Assembly (NCBI RefSeq): GCF_003122085.1
Contig: NZ_QEXV01000003.1
Location: forward strand, 499,001-563,000
Length of the DNA: 64,000 nt
Reading direction: 5' to 3'
From: Marinicauda salina
Lineage (GTDB): Bacteria > Pseudomonadota > Alphaproteobacteria > Caulobacterales > Maricaulaceae
Shown: one piece after another, positions 1-8,475 of the stretch
Position numbering within the stretch: position 1 is the stretch's first letter
Layout: the number at the start of each line of letters is the position of its first letter
Program-made: the position numbers and the translations under genes
The notes under the pieces: generated by a model
Databases searched by the model: none
The model's input: only the letters and a program-made list of their open reading frames with translations
Told to the model about the DNA's origin: nothing

Positions 1-189
1 GTATTCGACGACTTCGCCTCCGACGAGATTCCTCAGACCGGCGATGAAGTCCCGGCCGAAGAAGCGGGCGCGCACAACGCTGCCGCGCGCGATCCCGAGC
101 ACCTCGACGATCTCGCGCTCGGGAACGGTGTCGGCCATCGTTACGAGCACCGAAGAGCGGCCGGCGGGATGGGAGGGCGCGTCAGTCAT
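1..189 (-). CDS. YbjQ/UPF0145 family protein, partial (C-terminus outside window)
   Basis: The first 63 residues of a YbjQ-type (UPF0145, DUF74) protein are present; the rest runs off the left edge. The segment VLGIARGS followed by GRDFIAGLRNLVGGE matches the conserved N-terminal half of this family, which forms small pentameric cytoplasmic domains of unknown function. The ATG overlaps the end of the upstream membrane-protein gene by eight bases (182-189), so the two are probably translated from one message. About 15 residues precede the conserved core. The family call is firm; the function is unknown. Confidence 0.8.
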   Translation of the reverse strand, partial: MTDAPSHPAGRSSVLVTMADTVPEREIVEVLGIARGSVVRARFFGRDFIAGLRNLVGGEVVEY

Positions 190-394
190 CGGTCATCGCC
201 TCCCCGCGCCCGATCCTGCGCGCATAGATCCACGCGAGTCCCGCAGCGGTCCCGGCGGCGAACACCGCCCAGACCAGGCTCGCCGGGAACGGAAGCAACC
301 AGCCGAACGTGGTCGCCGCCGCGGTGAGCGCGATGAAGACCACGCCCGATACCGCGAACAACATCCATTCAGGACGCAGCACGCCGTCCAACAT
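182..394 (-). CDS. Small two-helix membrane protein
   Basis: A 70-residue hydrophobic protein of unknown function. Two likely membrane segments cover about residues 10-30 and 35-55, followed by a short basic tail (YARRIGRG). I chose the ATG at 394 because a GAGGGGAG stretch lies about 9 bases upstream; a TTG at 418 would add eight residues and a GTG is directly adjacent. The gene overlaps the YbjQ-family gene downstream by eight bases, so the pair looks like an operon. I do not recognise a named family. Confidence 0.6.
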   Translation of the reverse strand: MLDGVLRPEWMLFAVSGVVFIALTAAATTFGWLLPFPASLVWAVFAAGTAAGLAWIYARRIGRGEAMTDD

Positions 395-625
395 CACTGA
401 CCACTCCCCTCGTTTCAATCATGGGCTGTTCCGGCTCGCGAGCCAAGGTCGCGGCGCAGCGCCCCGCGGGCATCATGCTGCGACGGGGTTAAGCAGGTAT
501 TTTCGGGCGCTCGGGGGTGGTCCCCGCGTCGGCGATCTGTGATACGCAATAGGGGCGCGCGGCCGCGCATCAGGCGATGACTGGCGCGAACGCGGCCGCG
601 CTCGCGGCGGAGCGGGAGACGGAAC

Positions 626-997
626 ATGACCGACGGCGACACCCCGGCAGCCCGGCAGGACACGAGCGGCGACCGCACGCTCGCGGTGATCAACTACATC
701 CTGATTTTGCTCGGCGTGCCGTCGAGCGGGATCCTGCTGCTGATCGCGCTCATTCTCGCCTATATCCGGCTCGACCAGTCGCAGGGCTGGCTCCGGACGC
801 ATTTCATCTACCAGATCCGCACGATCTGGGGCGGCCTGCTGTTCGTGGTCGTCGGCTGGGCGACGATCTGGATACTCGGCCTCGGCCTGCTGGTCTGGCT
901 GTTCGGCGCGGTCTGGGTGCTGGTGCGCGGCGCCGTCGGCCTCGTGCGCCTCGTCGACGGGCGGGAGCACCCCGACCCGCGCGCCTTCCTGTTCTGA
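626..997 (+). CDS. DUF4870-like integral membrane protein
   Basis: A 123-residue membrane protein. Hydrophobic helices lie at about residues 19-50 and 66-105. Between them is LRTHFIYQIRTIW, the polar stretch typical of DUF4870/Tic20-like proteins, where an aromatic-rich XRTHF-QIRTXW motif links the helices. The role is unknown; the family is widespread and has no assigned activity. The ATG follows GGGAGACGGAAC, a weak ribosome binding site. The gene converges on the acyl-CoA dehydrogenase with a gap of only 13 bases, too short for a separate terminator. Confidence 0.7.
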   Translation: MTDGDTPAARQDTSGDRTLAVINYILILLGVPSSGILLLIALILAYIRLDQSQGWLRTHFIYQIRTIWGGLLFVVVGWATIWILGLGLLVWLFGAVWVLVRGAVGLVRLVDGREHPDPRAFLF

Positions 998-1010
998 ACC
1001 GACCCGCGCC

Positions 1011-2792
1011 TCAGGCGCTCTCCAGCATCTCCACGCCGGGCTCGAACAGCGAGTCCGCGCCCAGCTTCACGTCGCCGAGCAGGCCCGGCGCGCTTGTGAG
1101 CACGGTGTCGGCGTAGACGCGCGCGAGCGCGATGCGGCCGCGATCGTACTCGGCGTCCTCGCCCTCCTTGAGCTTGCGCTGCGCGGCGACCGCGCCGACG
1201 GCGAGCAGCCAGCCGCCGGTGACGTCGCCGGCCAGTTTCAGGAACGCCGTCGCGCCGGACAGCCGGTCGGCGGGCTTCGCCTTCAGGAGCCAGTTCGCCG
1301 CCTCTTCGAATGCGTCGCAGGCCGGCGACAGGCGCGCGGCGATCTGCGGCAATTCCGGGTTGGACGAGGTCTCGCAGTCCTCGATCGTCTGGCGGATATC
1401 CTCGATCAGCTCGCGAACCGGCTTGCCGCCCTCCATCGCGAGCTTGCGGCCGACGAGATCGATCGCCTGGATGCCGTTCGTGCCCTCGTAGATCGGCGCG
1501 ATGCGCGCGTCGCGATAGTGCTGGGCCGCGCCGGTCTCCTCGATATAGCCCATGCCGCCATGGACCTGGACGCCGAGCGAAGACACCTCGACGCCGACAT
1601 CGGTCGACCAGGCCTTGGCGATCGGGATGAGGATCTCCTCGCGGCGGCGCGACCAGGCCCGCTCCTCGGCGTCGGACTGGTACCGGCCATTGTCGGCCTC
1701 GACGGCGGCGTGCAGGCAGATCGCCCGCGCCGCCTCGGTCTTGGCCTTCATCAGCGAGAGCATGCGGCGCACGTCGGGATGTTCGATGATCGCGTGCGGC
1801 GGCGCGGCGTCGCTCGTCGCCGACCGGCCCTGCCGGCGTTCCTTGGCGAACGCGAGCGCCTGCTGGTAGGCGCGCTCGGCGATGCCCACGCCCTGGACGC
1901 CGACATTGAGACGGGCGGAGTTCATCATCGTGAACATGCACGCCATGCCCTTGCGCTCCTCGCCGATGAGCCAGCCGTTCGCGCCGTCATACTCCATGGT
2001 GCAGGTCGGCGAGCCGTGAATGCCCATCTTGTGCTCGAGCCCGATCGCCTTGACGCCGTTGCGCTCGCCCGGCGCGCCGCCAGCGTCGGGCAGGAATTTC
2101 GGGACGAGGAAGAGCGAGAGCCCCTTCGTGCCCTCGGGGCTGTCCGGCGTGCGCGCGAGCACGAGGTGGACGATGTTCTCCGCGCAGTCGTGCTCGCCCC
2201 AGGTGATGTAGATCTTCTGGCCCGAGACCGCCCATGAGCCGTCGCCGTTGGGCTCGGCCTTGGTCTTGAGCGCGCCGACGTCGGAGCCGGCCTGGGGCTC
2301 GGTCAGGTTCATCGTCGCCGACCACTGGCCGTTGATCAGCTTCGGCAGGTAAAGCTCCTGCTGTTCCTCGGTTCCGTGCGCGATCAGCGCCTCGATGGCG
2401 CCGAAGGACAGCATCGGGCCGAGCCCGAACGCCATGTTCGCCGACTGCAGCAGCTCCATGAGCGCGCATCCCAGCGCCACCGGCAGCCCCATCCCGCCGT
2501 GATCGGTGGAGAACTGGAGCCCCTGCCAGCCGCCCTCGACGAACTGGGCGTAGGCGTCCTTGAAGCCCTCGGGCGTGCGCACCACCCCGTTGTCGAGCGT
2601 GCAGCCCTGCTGGTCGCCGACGCGGTTCAGCGGCGCGAGCACGTCGTTGGCCAGCTTCGCCGCCTCGTCGAGGATCGCCCCGGTGAGATCGGAGGAGAAC
2701 TCGGGAAACGCGCCGGTGGCCTTGAGACCGTCCATGGCGGCGATCTCCTCGAGGCAGAAGCGGATGTCGCGGACGGGGGCGCGGTAGGTCAT
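1011..2792 (-). CDS. Acyl-CoA dehydrogenase with C-terminal extension (DmdC-like)
   Basis: A 593-residue FAD-dependent acyl-CoA dehydrogenase of the long subfamily with an extra C-terminal domain, which includes 3-methylmercaptopropionyl-CoA dehydrogenase (DmdC) and several medium- or long-chain enzymes. Visible motifs are MNLTEPQAGSD at 161-171 (FAD/substrate binding), GGMGYIEETG at 412-421, and IYEGTNGIQ at 434-442, where Glu436 matches the catalytic base of DmdC. The last ~130 residues are the extension. The substrate cannot be read from sequence: DMSP degradation is possible, but ordinary fatty-acid oxidation is at least as likely. The start follows GGGAGCCCCCTC; much longer upstream open frame exists but lacks family similarity. 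Electrons would go to ETF and then to the ETF-QO encoded at 25490. Confidence 0.9.
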   Translation of the reverse strand: MTYRAPVRDIRFCLEEIAAMDGLKATGAFPEFSSDLTGAILDEAAKLANDVLAPLNRVGDQQGCTLDNGVVRTPEGFKDAYAQFVEGGWQGLQFSTDHGGMGLPVALGCALMELLQSANMAFGLGPMLSFGAIEALIAHGTEEQQELYLPKLINGQWSATMNLTEPQAGSDVGALKTKAEPNGDGSWAVSGQKIYITWGEHDCAENIVHLVLARTPDSPEGTKGLSLFLVPKFLPDAGGAPGERNGVKAIGLEHKMGIHGSPTCTMEYDGANGWLIGEERKGMACMFTMMNSARLNVGVQGVGIAERAYQQALAFAKERRQGRSATSDAAPPHAIIEHPDVRRMLSLMKAKTEAARAICLHAAVEADNGRYQSDAEERAWSRRREEILIPIAKAWSTDVGVEVSSLGVQVHGGMGYIEETGAAQHYRDARIAPIYEGTNGIQAIDLVGRKLAMEGGKPVRELIEDIRQTIEDCETSSNPELPQIAARLSPACDAFEEAANWLLKAKPADRLSGATAFLKLAGDVTGGWLLAVGAVAAQRKLKEGEDAEYDRGRIALARVYADTVLTSAPGLLGDVKLGADSLFEPGVEMLESA

Positions 2793-2951
2793 GAGGGGGC
2801 TCCCGGGACGGAAGGACGAACAGGTCGATCGAAGATAGCTTTTTGTGCCGGCGACGCGAGCCCCTGCGCCAATTCGCCTCCGGGGCGGGCGGGGCGGTCG
2901 CCAAGCGGCGGCGATAAAGCTAGCCTGATCCGTTCCCCGGGAGCGCGCAGC

Positions 2952-3551
2952 ATGCTCATCCGTCGCCTCGTTCTGTTCGCCGCCCTGCTGGTCTCGGCGT
3001 GCGTCTCCGCGCCGACGACCGATCCCGCCGAGCTGCCCGCCGGCGACTGGACGCTCGACCAGGCCCACACCCAGGTCATCTGGCGCGCCCGCCACATGGG
3101 GCTGTCCTGGTATGTCGGCCGCTTCGACGACGCCGAGGCGAGCCTGTCCTTCGACCCGGCCGATCCCGAAGCCGCGCAGATCACGGCGATCGTGCGCGCG
3201 GCCTCGATCTCGACAGGCGACCCGGATTTCGACGCGCGCCTGCTAGGCTGGCTCGGCGCCGAGCGCCATCCCGAGATCGTCTTCCGCTCCACGCGGATCG
3301 AAATCACGGGCGAGCGCGCGGGCCGGGTGCACGGCGAGCTCTCGCTCAACGGGATCACGCGGCCGGCGGTGATGGAAACGGAGTTTTACGGCGGCGTCCA
3401 AAATCCGCTCGAAGGGCGTCAGGCCGTGGGATTTGGAGGAGACCTCGTGATCGATCGCACCGAATTCGACGTCGCCGGTCTCGGCTCCAATTTCGTCGGG
3501 ACCGAAGTTCGCCTAAGTATAGAAGCGGAATTCCTCGAGACGGAGGACTGA
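2952..3551 (+). CDS. YceI-family lipoprotein
   Basis: A 199-residue YceI-like protein. The N-terminus is a lipoprotein signal with lipobox LVSAC (Cys17), so it should be membrane-anchored and face the periplasm. The YceI fold is a lipocalin-like barrel that binds isoprenoid or quinone-like lipids. Typical features are WTLDQAHTQVIWRARHMG near residues 33-50, the region GDPDFDARL about residue 93, and LSLNGITRPAV at about 133. It starts a cassette with cytochrome b561 (4-base gap) and a second, non-lipidated YceI, an arrangement that suggests a quinone-linked role in the envelope. Confidence 0.88.
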   Translation: MLIRRLVLFAALLVSACVSAPTTDPAELPAGDWTLDQAHTQVIWRARHMGLSWYVGRFDDAEASLSFDPADPEAAQITAIVRAASISTGDPDFDARLLGWLGAERHPEIVFRSTRIEITGERAGRVHGELSLNGITRPAVMETEFYGGVQNPLEGRQAVGFGGDLVIDRTEFDVAGLGSNFVGTEVRLSIEAEFLETED

Positions 3552-3554
3552 AAG

Positions 3555-4166
3555 ATGAATCGCCCATCGACCGAAACGCGCCGCTACACCACGATCGCCA
3601 TCGCCTTTCACTGGACGATCGCCATCCTGCTGGTGGGGATGGTCTTCTACGGCTGGTGGATGGAGGAGGTGCGCGACGCCGCGTTCGACGGCGAGGTGTC
3701 CGTCGAAAGGGCGTCGGCGGTCTACAACTGGCACAAGACGATCGGGCTGACGATCCTTGTGTTGTCGCTCGGCCGCCTGGCCTGGCGGCTCGGCCACAAG
3801 CCGCCCGCCCTGCCCGCGGCGATGCCCGGCTGGGAACGCCTCGCCGCACGTTTCACGCATGTCGCCTTCTACGCGATCATGATCGGCGCGCCGATCGCCG
3901 GCTATGTCGCGGCGTCCTCCTATGGCGAGGGCTTCCCGATTCTCGCCTTCAACGCCGTCGAGCTGCCCAAGCTGCCGGTTCCGCGCACCGAGGATTTCCA
4001 TGAAGCCGCCGGCTCCATCCACGGGGCGGTCGGATGGGTGATCCTCGTCCTGCTCGCGGTGCACGCCGGCGCGGCGTTCAAGCATCACTTCGTCGATCGG
4101 GACGGCGTGCTGACGCGTATGATCCCTGGACTGAACCGTCCCGCACAGAAATCGGCGCAGCAGTGA
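3555..4166 (+). CDS. Cytochrome b561 family protein
   Basis: A 203-residue four-helix b-type cytochrome of the bacterial b561 (CybB) family. Candidate haem-ligand histidines sit in the expected helices: His19 in AIAFHW, His60 in YNWHKTIG, and His156 and His170 in SIHGAVG and LLAVHAG. The family moves electrons between quinol and an acceptor at the inner membrane, in some members superoxide. It lies 4 bases after one yceI gene and directly before another, a linkage seen in many proteobacteria, so the three products probably work together. Confidence 0.92.
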   Translation: MNRPSTETRRYTTIAIAFHWTIAILLVGMVFYGWWMEEVRDAAFDGEVSVERASAVYNWHKTIGLTILVLSLGRLAWRLGHKPPALPAAMPGWERLAARFTHVAFYAIMIGAPIAGYVAASSYGEGFPILAFNAVELPKLPVPRTEDFHEAAGSIHGAVGWVILVLLAVHAGAAFKHHFVDRDGVLTRMIPGLNRPAQKSAQQ

Positions 4167-4174
4167 GACCCGCC

Positions 4175-4723
4175 ATGCTCCGCCTGCTTGCGACCGCCTG
4201 CCTCGCCGCCGTTCTCGCCGCGCCGATGGCGCTCGCGCAGGACTGGCTGGTCGACCCGGAAGCTTCCTCGGTGACGTTCGAGGCGACGGCGTTCAATTCG
4301 CCGGTGACCGGCGAATTCGCCGATTTCGGCGCCGAGATCCGGCTCGATCCCGACGACCTGTCCGACGCGCGCATCGACGCCGTGGTGCGGACCGGCTCGG
4401 CCCGGATGTCGAACGACAATTACCAGGCCGCGGTGACGGGAGCCGGCGGCCTCAATCCGGGTGATCATCCCGCCGCCCGGTTCCTATCGACCGACGTGAC
4501 GCGATCGGGCGACGGCTACGAGGCCCGCGGCGACCTGACGATCAATGGCCGCACGCGCGAAGTCGCGCTTCCTTTCACCCTCGACATCACCGGTTCGCGC
4601 GCCGTCGCCGAGGGCGCGTTCGCGATCGATCGCGGCGATTTCGGCGTCGGCGGGCCCGACTGGAGCGATGTCGACCAGCAAGTGACGATCCGGCTTCACA
4701 TCGAGGCCGAAGCCGCCGATTGA
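4175..4723 (+). CDS. YceI-family periplasmic protein
   Basis: A 182-residue YceI homologue with a cleavable signal peptide ending about MALAQ (residue 22), not a lipobox, so it should be soluble in the periplasm. The core contains DWLVDPEASSVTFEA and LTINGRTREVALPF, both typical of the YceI barrel. It is the second yceI of the cassette with cytochrome b561 and the lipidated YceI. A GTG at 4163 overlaps the upstream stop and would add four residues; the ATG fits the signal peptide better. The cargo is unknown; YceI proteins bind polyprenyl-type ligands. Confidence 0.88.
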   Translation: MLRLLATACLAAVLAAPMALAQDWLVDPEASSVTFEATAFNSPVTGEFADFGAEIRLDPDDLSDARIDAVVRTGSARMSNDNYQAAVTGAGGLNPGDHPAARFLSTDVTRSGDGYEARGDLTINGRTREVALPFTLDITGSRAVAEGAFAIDRGDFGVGGPDWSDVDQQVTIRLHIEAEAAD

Positions 4724-4768
4724 ACGCGCGCAGCCCCGGTCTCGCCGGCGCTTCCAGGATGCCCCCCA

Positions 4769-5725
4769 ATGACCGTCCCCGTCAGACCCGCCGACGATCC
4801 CGCGGCGCTCGACGCCGCCGCGGAGATTCTCGCCGGCGGCGGGCTCGTCGCCGTGCCGACGGAGACCGTCTACGGCCTCGCCGCCGACGCGACCAACGGG
4901 CGGGCGGTCGCCCGGATCTTCGAGGCCAAGGGCCGCCCGCGCTTCAACCCGCTGATCGCCCATGTCGATTCGATCGCGCGCGCCGAGCGGCTCGTCGATC
5001 TGGGCCGCCTCGGGCATGCGCTGGCCGACGCCTTCTGGCCCGGCCCGCTCACCGTCGTGGCGAAACGCAGGGCCGGCTCCGACATCTCCGATCTCTCCGC
5101 CGCCGGTCTGGACACCCTCGCGGTGCGTTGGCCCGACGCGCCGGCCATGACGGCGCTGATCGGCCGTCTCGATCGCCCGATCGCCGCGCCGAGCGCGAAC
5201 CCGTCCGGCGCAGTCAGCCCGACGACGGCGGCCCACGTCGCCGCGGGGCTGGGCGATCGCGTCGACCTGATCCTCGACGGCGGCCCCTGCCGGGTGGGGC
5301 TGGAGAGCACCATCGTGGCGATCGACGAGGAGAAGGCGACGCTGCTGCGCGCGGGCGGCGTCGAACGCGGCCGCGTCGAGGCGATCGCCGGTCCGCTCGC
5401 CACGCCCGAAGCGGCGTCCGCGCCGACGGCGCCGGGCATGCTGTCGAGCCACTACGCCCCGCCGGTGCCGCTTCGCCTCAACGCACAACTTCCCCATACA
5501 GGCGAATCCTGGCTCGCGTTTGGGTCGCAGCAACCAATTGAAAACATTCAAATGTTTAATTTGTCCCCGACAGGAAACCTGGCCGAGGCTGCGGCGAATC
5601 TGTTCGCGGGGCTCACGGAGCTCGGCGGCCTCGGAAAACCGATCGCCGTATCGCCGATTCCCGAATCCGGGCTCGGCGAGGCGATCAATGACCGGCTTCG
5701 CCGCGCGGCGGCGGCTAAGGGATGA
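4769..5725 (+). CDS. L-threonylcarbamoyladenylate synthase (Sua5)
   Basis: A 318-residue YrdC/Sua5 enzyme. It makes threonylcarbamoyl-AMP from threonine, bicarbonate and ATP, the first step of the t6A modification at position 37 of ANN-decoding tRNAs. PTETVYGLAADA at 30-41 and KGRPRFNPL at 54-62 are the catalytic-domain signatures. At 318 residues it has the C-terminal Sua5 domain (about 205-318) and so is the long form rather than TsaC/YrdC. The stretch 5480-5600 is visibly less GC-rich than the rest. Two enzymes of the pathway (TsaB/D/E) are not in this window. Confidence 0.95.
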   Translation: MTVPVRPADDPAALDAAAEILAGGGLVAVPTETVYGLAADATNGRAVARIFEAKGRPRFNPLIAHVDSIARAERLVDLGRLGHALADAFWPGPLTVVAKRRAGSDISDLSAAGLDTLAVRWPDAPAMTALIGRLDRPIAAPSANPSGAVSPTTAAHVAAGLGDRVDLILDGGPCRVGLESTIVAIDEEKATLLRAGGVERGRVEAIAGPLATPEAASAPTAPGMLSSHYAPPVPLRLNAQLPHTGESWLAFGSQQPIENIQMFNLSPTGNLAEAAANLFAGLTELGGLGKPIAVSPIPESGLGEAINDRLRRAAAAKG

Positions 5726-5778
5726 CTGGAAAGCGGAGGTAACTCCGCGTAAATCTGGACGGAAACGGACGGTTCCGC

Positions 5779-6102
5779 ATGAAGAACGGGCTCTACATCG
5801 TCAACTTCCGCACGCCGCTTGATGAAGCGTCGGGGGTGGTCGTCGTGCAGGACGAGACCGTCTACGGCGGCGATTCGGGGATGTACTACGTCGGCTCGGT
5901 ATCGGGCGACGAGACCGCCCTGCAGGTGCGCCTCTATGTACGCCAGCACAATCCCGTCACCCAGTCCGTTTTCGGCGACTACACCGACTTCGAACTCAAG
6001 CTGAAAGGCAGCCGGAAGGGCGACGGCTACCTCTTCGAGGGCCGCGCCGACGCCGCGCCGTCGCTGCGTTTCGAGGCGCGGCTGAACCCCGCCGAGGTCT
6101 AG
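5779..6102 (+). CDS. GrlR-family regulatory-like protein
   Basis: A 107-residue protein resembling the GrlR fold. The N-terminus KNGLYIVNFRTP, the central VVVVQDETVYGGDSGMYYVG and a later D-Y-T-D segment match the beta-barrel pattern of this family. In attaching-and-effacing E. coli, GrlR holds the activator GrlA inactive. No GrlA or type III secretion gene is visible here, and many alphaproteobacteria carry stand-alone homologues of unknown role, so the virulence function should not be transferred. A short hairpin (GCGGAG-GTAA-CTCCGC, 5733-5748) lies between Sua5 and this gene. Confidence 0.72.
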   Translation: MKNGLYIVNFRTPLDEASGVVVVQDETVYGGDSGMYYVGSVSGDETALQVRLYVRQHNPVTQSVFGDYTDFELKLKGSRKGDGYLFEGRADAAPSLRFEARLNPAEV

Positions 6103-6141
6103 GCCTTACATCGCCGCGGCGAGCGTGTATGTCTGCCGGGC

Positions 6142-7548
6142 ATGACGCACGCCGAAATACTCGATCGCCTGAAATCCGATCTCGACGCGAAGGCCTGGTC
6201 GGACGACCCGGCCGAACTCGAGGGCCATGTCAGCGACTGGCGCGACCGCCATCACGGCGCGACCCCGCTGCTGCTCAAGCCCGGCTCGACCGACGAGGTC
6301 GCCCGCATCCTCCAGGTCTGCAACGAGGCCGGGATCGCCGTGCTGCCGCAGGGCGGCAATACCGGCCTCGTGGGCGGTTCGACGCCCGAGGGCGAGGTCG
6401 TCCTGTCGCTCAAGCGCATGAACGGCGTGCGGGCGATCGATGCGGCCAACGAATCCGTCACCGTCGAGGCCGGGGCGATCCTCGAGGCCGTCCAGAACGC
6501 CGCGGAAGACGCCGGCAAGCTCTTCCCGCTCAGCCTGGGCGCGCAGGGCTCGGCCATGATCGGCGGGCTGATCTCGACCAATGCGGGCGGGGTCCATGTG
6601 CTGCGCTACGGCATGATGCGCGATCTCGTGCTCGGCCTCGAGGCGGTGCTGCCGGACGGACGCGTGGTCTCGGACCTCTCCGGCCTCAGGAAGAACAACA
6701 CCGGCTACGATCTCAAGCAGCTCTTCATCGGCGCGGAGGGCACGCTCGGCGTGGTCACGGCGGCGACGCTGAAGCTGTTCCCGCGCCCCGCCTCGGCGTC
6801 GGTCGCGCTGGCCGCGGTCGAGAGCCCCTCGAAGGCGGTCGAGCTGCTCGGCGTGATGAAGGATCTCACCGGCGACGCGGTGGCCGCCTTCGAACTCATG
6901 CCGAAGGTCGGGATCGATCTCGTCCAGGACCATTTGCCGGGCGCGCGCGCCCGGCTGGAAAGCAATCCCGACTGGACCGTGCTCATCGAGATCGCGTCGG
7001 CCGAGGCCGACCGCGCCGAGACGCTGATGGAGACCGCGCTGGAGACCGCCTTCGAGCGCGGCCTCGTCACCGACGGCGCGGTGGCGCAATCGGAAGCCCA
7101 GATGGCCGAGTTCTGGGCGCTGCGCGAGGGCATCCCCGAAGCCGAGAAGCAGCACGGCAAGGCGGCCAAGCACGACGTCTCGGTGCCGGTCTCGCAGATG
7201 GGCGCCTTCATGGAGACGGCGATCCCGAAGGCCGAAGCCGCCGTCGAGGACGGCATGGTGATCGCCTTCGGCCATGTCGGCGACGGCAATGTCCACTTCA
7301 ACCTCGCCCGGCGAAGGCCCGGCGCCGGAGACGATTTCCTCGCCGCGGCGAAGCCGGCGACCAAGCTGATCTACGACCTCGTCGACGAATTCGGCGGTTC
7401 GATCTCCGCCGAGCACGGGATCGGCACGCTGAAGCAGGCCGAGCTGGCCGCGCGCAAGCCCGTCGAGCTCTCGGTCATGCGCGCGATCAAGCAGGCGCTC
7501 GACCCGAACGGGATCATGAATCCGCGCGTGCTCATCCCCCGCGACTGA
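6142..7548 (+). CDS. FAD-binding D-2-hydroxyacid dehydrogenase (GlcD/DLD/D2HGDH-like)
   Basis: A 468-residue flavoprotein with an N-terminal FAD-binding-4 domain (PQGGNTGLVGGSTPEG near residues 72-87) and a C-terminal FAD-oxidase domain with HVGDGNVHFNL and AEHGIGTLK, metal- and substrate-binding motifs of D-lactate/D-2-hydroxyglutarate dehydrogenases. It oxidises a D-2-hydroxy acid to the 2-keto acid and passes electrons to an acceptor such as ETF. The exact substrate is not readable; D-2-hydroxyglutarate (made as a serine-synthesis by-product) is a good guess. No strong ribosome binding site precedes the ATG. Confidence 0.9.
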   Translation: MTHAEILDRLKSDLDAKAWSDDPAELEGHVSDWRDRHHGATPLLLKPGSTDEVARILQVCNEAGIAVLPQGGNTGLVGGSTPEGEVVLSLKRMNGVRAIDAANESVTVEAGAILEAVQNAAEDAGKLFPLSLGAQGSAMIGGLISTNAGGVHVLRYGMMRDLVLGLEAVLPDGRVVSDLSGLRKNNTGYDLKQLFIGAEGTLGVVTAATLKLFPRPASASVALAAVESPSKAVELLGVMKDLTGDAVAAFELMPKVGIDLVQDHLPGARARLESNPDWTVLIEIASAEADRAETLMETALETAFERGLVTDGAVAQSEAQMAEFWALREGIPEAEKQHGKAAKHDVSVPVSQMGAFMETAIPKAEAAVEDGMVIAFGHVGDGNVHFNLARRRPGAGDDFLAAAKPATKLIYDLVDEFGGSISAEHGIGTLKQAELAARKPVELSVMRAIKQALDPNGIMNPRVLIPRD

Positions 7549-7620
7549 ACCGCTCGTCCTGCGGGGTTGGAACCCGGCCGCCGCGACCGTATCTCCTCCC
7601 CGGACAAAGGAGACGATGTG

Positions 7621-8400
7621 ATGCTGATCCTGCTCTCGCCCGCCAAGCAGCTCGACTTCGAACCCGCTCCCGTCGATCTCGACCCGACGACGCCGGCGCT
7701 GATCGATCGCACGCGCGAACTCGCCGAGACGACGGCCCGGCTCACCCCCGGCGATCTCAAGTCGCTGATGGGGATTTCCGACGACCTGGCGCAGCTCAAC
7801 CGCGAGCGCTTCAAGGCGTTCGACCCGGACGCCGAGACCGGCAAGCCGGCCGCGCTGGCCTTCGCCGGCGACGTCTATCGCGGGCTCGAGGCGGCGAGCC
7901 TGTCCAATGACGATCTGGTCTGGGCGCAGGATCATCTCCGGATCCTGTCGGGGCTGTACGGCGCGCTGCGGCCGCTCGACGCCATCCAGCCCTATCGCCT
8001 GGAGATGGGCACGCGGCTGCGCACGGAGCGCGGCGGCAATCTCTACGATTTCTGGGGCGACGACATCGCCGGGGAGATCAAGCGCGTCGCGAGCGGCCAC
8101 GCCGATCGAACCATCGTGAACCTCGCCTCCAACGAGTATTCCAAGGCCGCGCGGCTGAAATCGACCGGGCTTCCGGTGGTCTCGGTCGACTTCAAGGAGG
8201 AGAAGGACGGCCGACTGCGCACGCTGATGGTCTACGCCAAGAAGGCCCGCGGCCTGATGGCGCGCTGGATCATCGAGAACCGCATCGAGACGCCCGACCG
8301 CCTGAAGGACTTCGATCTCGAGGGCTATCGCTTCGAACCGGAGGGTTCGACGGACGACACGCTGCTGTTCACGCGGCCGCAGCCCCCGAAAAAGAACTGA
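7621..8400 (+). CDS. yaaA: Peroxide stress protein YaaA (UPF0246/DUF328)
   Basis: A 259-residue YaaA homologue, the usual length. MLILLSPAKQLDF at the N-terminus, LNRERFKAF, and VVSVDFKEEKDGRLRT near the C-terminal half are family signatures. In E. coli, YaaA lowers free intracellular iron after hydrogen peroxide exposure and so limits Fenton damage; it has DNA-binding features. AAAGGAG at 7606-7612 is a good ribosome binding site for this ATG; a GTG immediately before it is equally well placed. It seems to be monocistronic. Confidence 0.92.
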   Translation: MLILLSPAKQLDFEPAPVDLDPTTPALIDRTRELAETTARLTPGDLKSLMGISDDLAQLNRERFKAFDPDAETGKPAALAFAGDVYRGLEAASLSNDDLVWAQDHLRILSGLYGALRPLDAIQPYRLEMGTRLRTERGGNLYDFWGDDIAGEIKRVASGHADRTIVNLASNEYSKAARLKSTGLPVVSVDFKEEKDGRLRTLMVYAKKARGLMARWIIENRIETPDRLKDFDLEGYRFEPEGSTDDTLLFTRPQPPKKN

Positions 8401-8475
8401 AGTCTCTCCCCTTGACGCGAAACGGCCGCAGGCCTCTTTTGCACCGCAGCAATATTCGGCATCGGGAGCAGCTCC

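Noticed and set aside
1011-2792. Firm assignment of the acyl-CoA dehydrogenase as DmdC (DMSP pathway)
   Set aside because: DmdC-like length and motifs are shared by many fatty-acid dehydrogenases, and no dmdA, dmdB or dmdD is nearby.
5733-5748. GCGGAG-GTAA-CTCCGC hairpin as a terminator after sua5
   Set aside because: The stem is only six bases and is followed by GTAAATCTGG, with no T-run.
5779-6102. Type III secretion link through the GrlR-like protein
   Set aside because: No secretion gene or GrlA is present, and homologues are widespread without such systems.
8412-8456. TTGACG and AATATT as a promoter for bdhA
   Set aside because: They are 33 bases apart, too far for one sigma-70 promoter.
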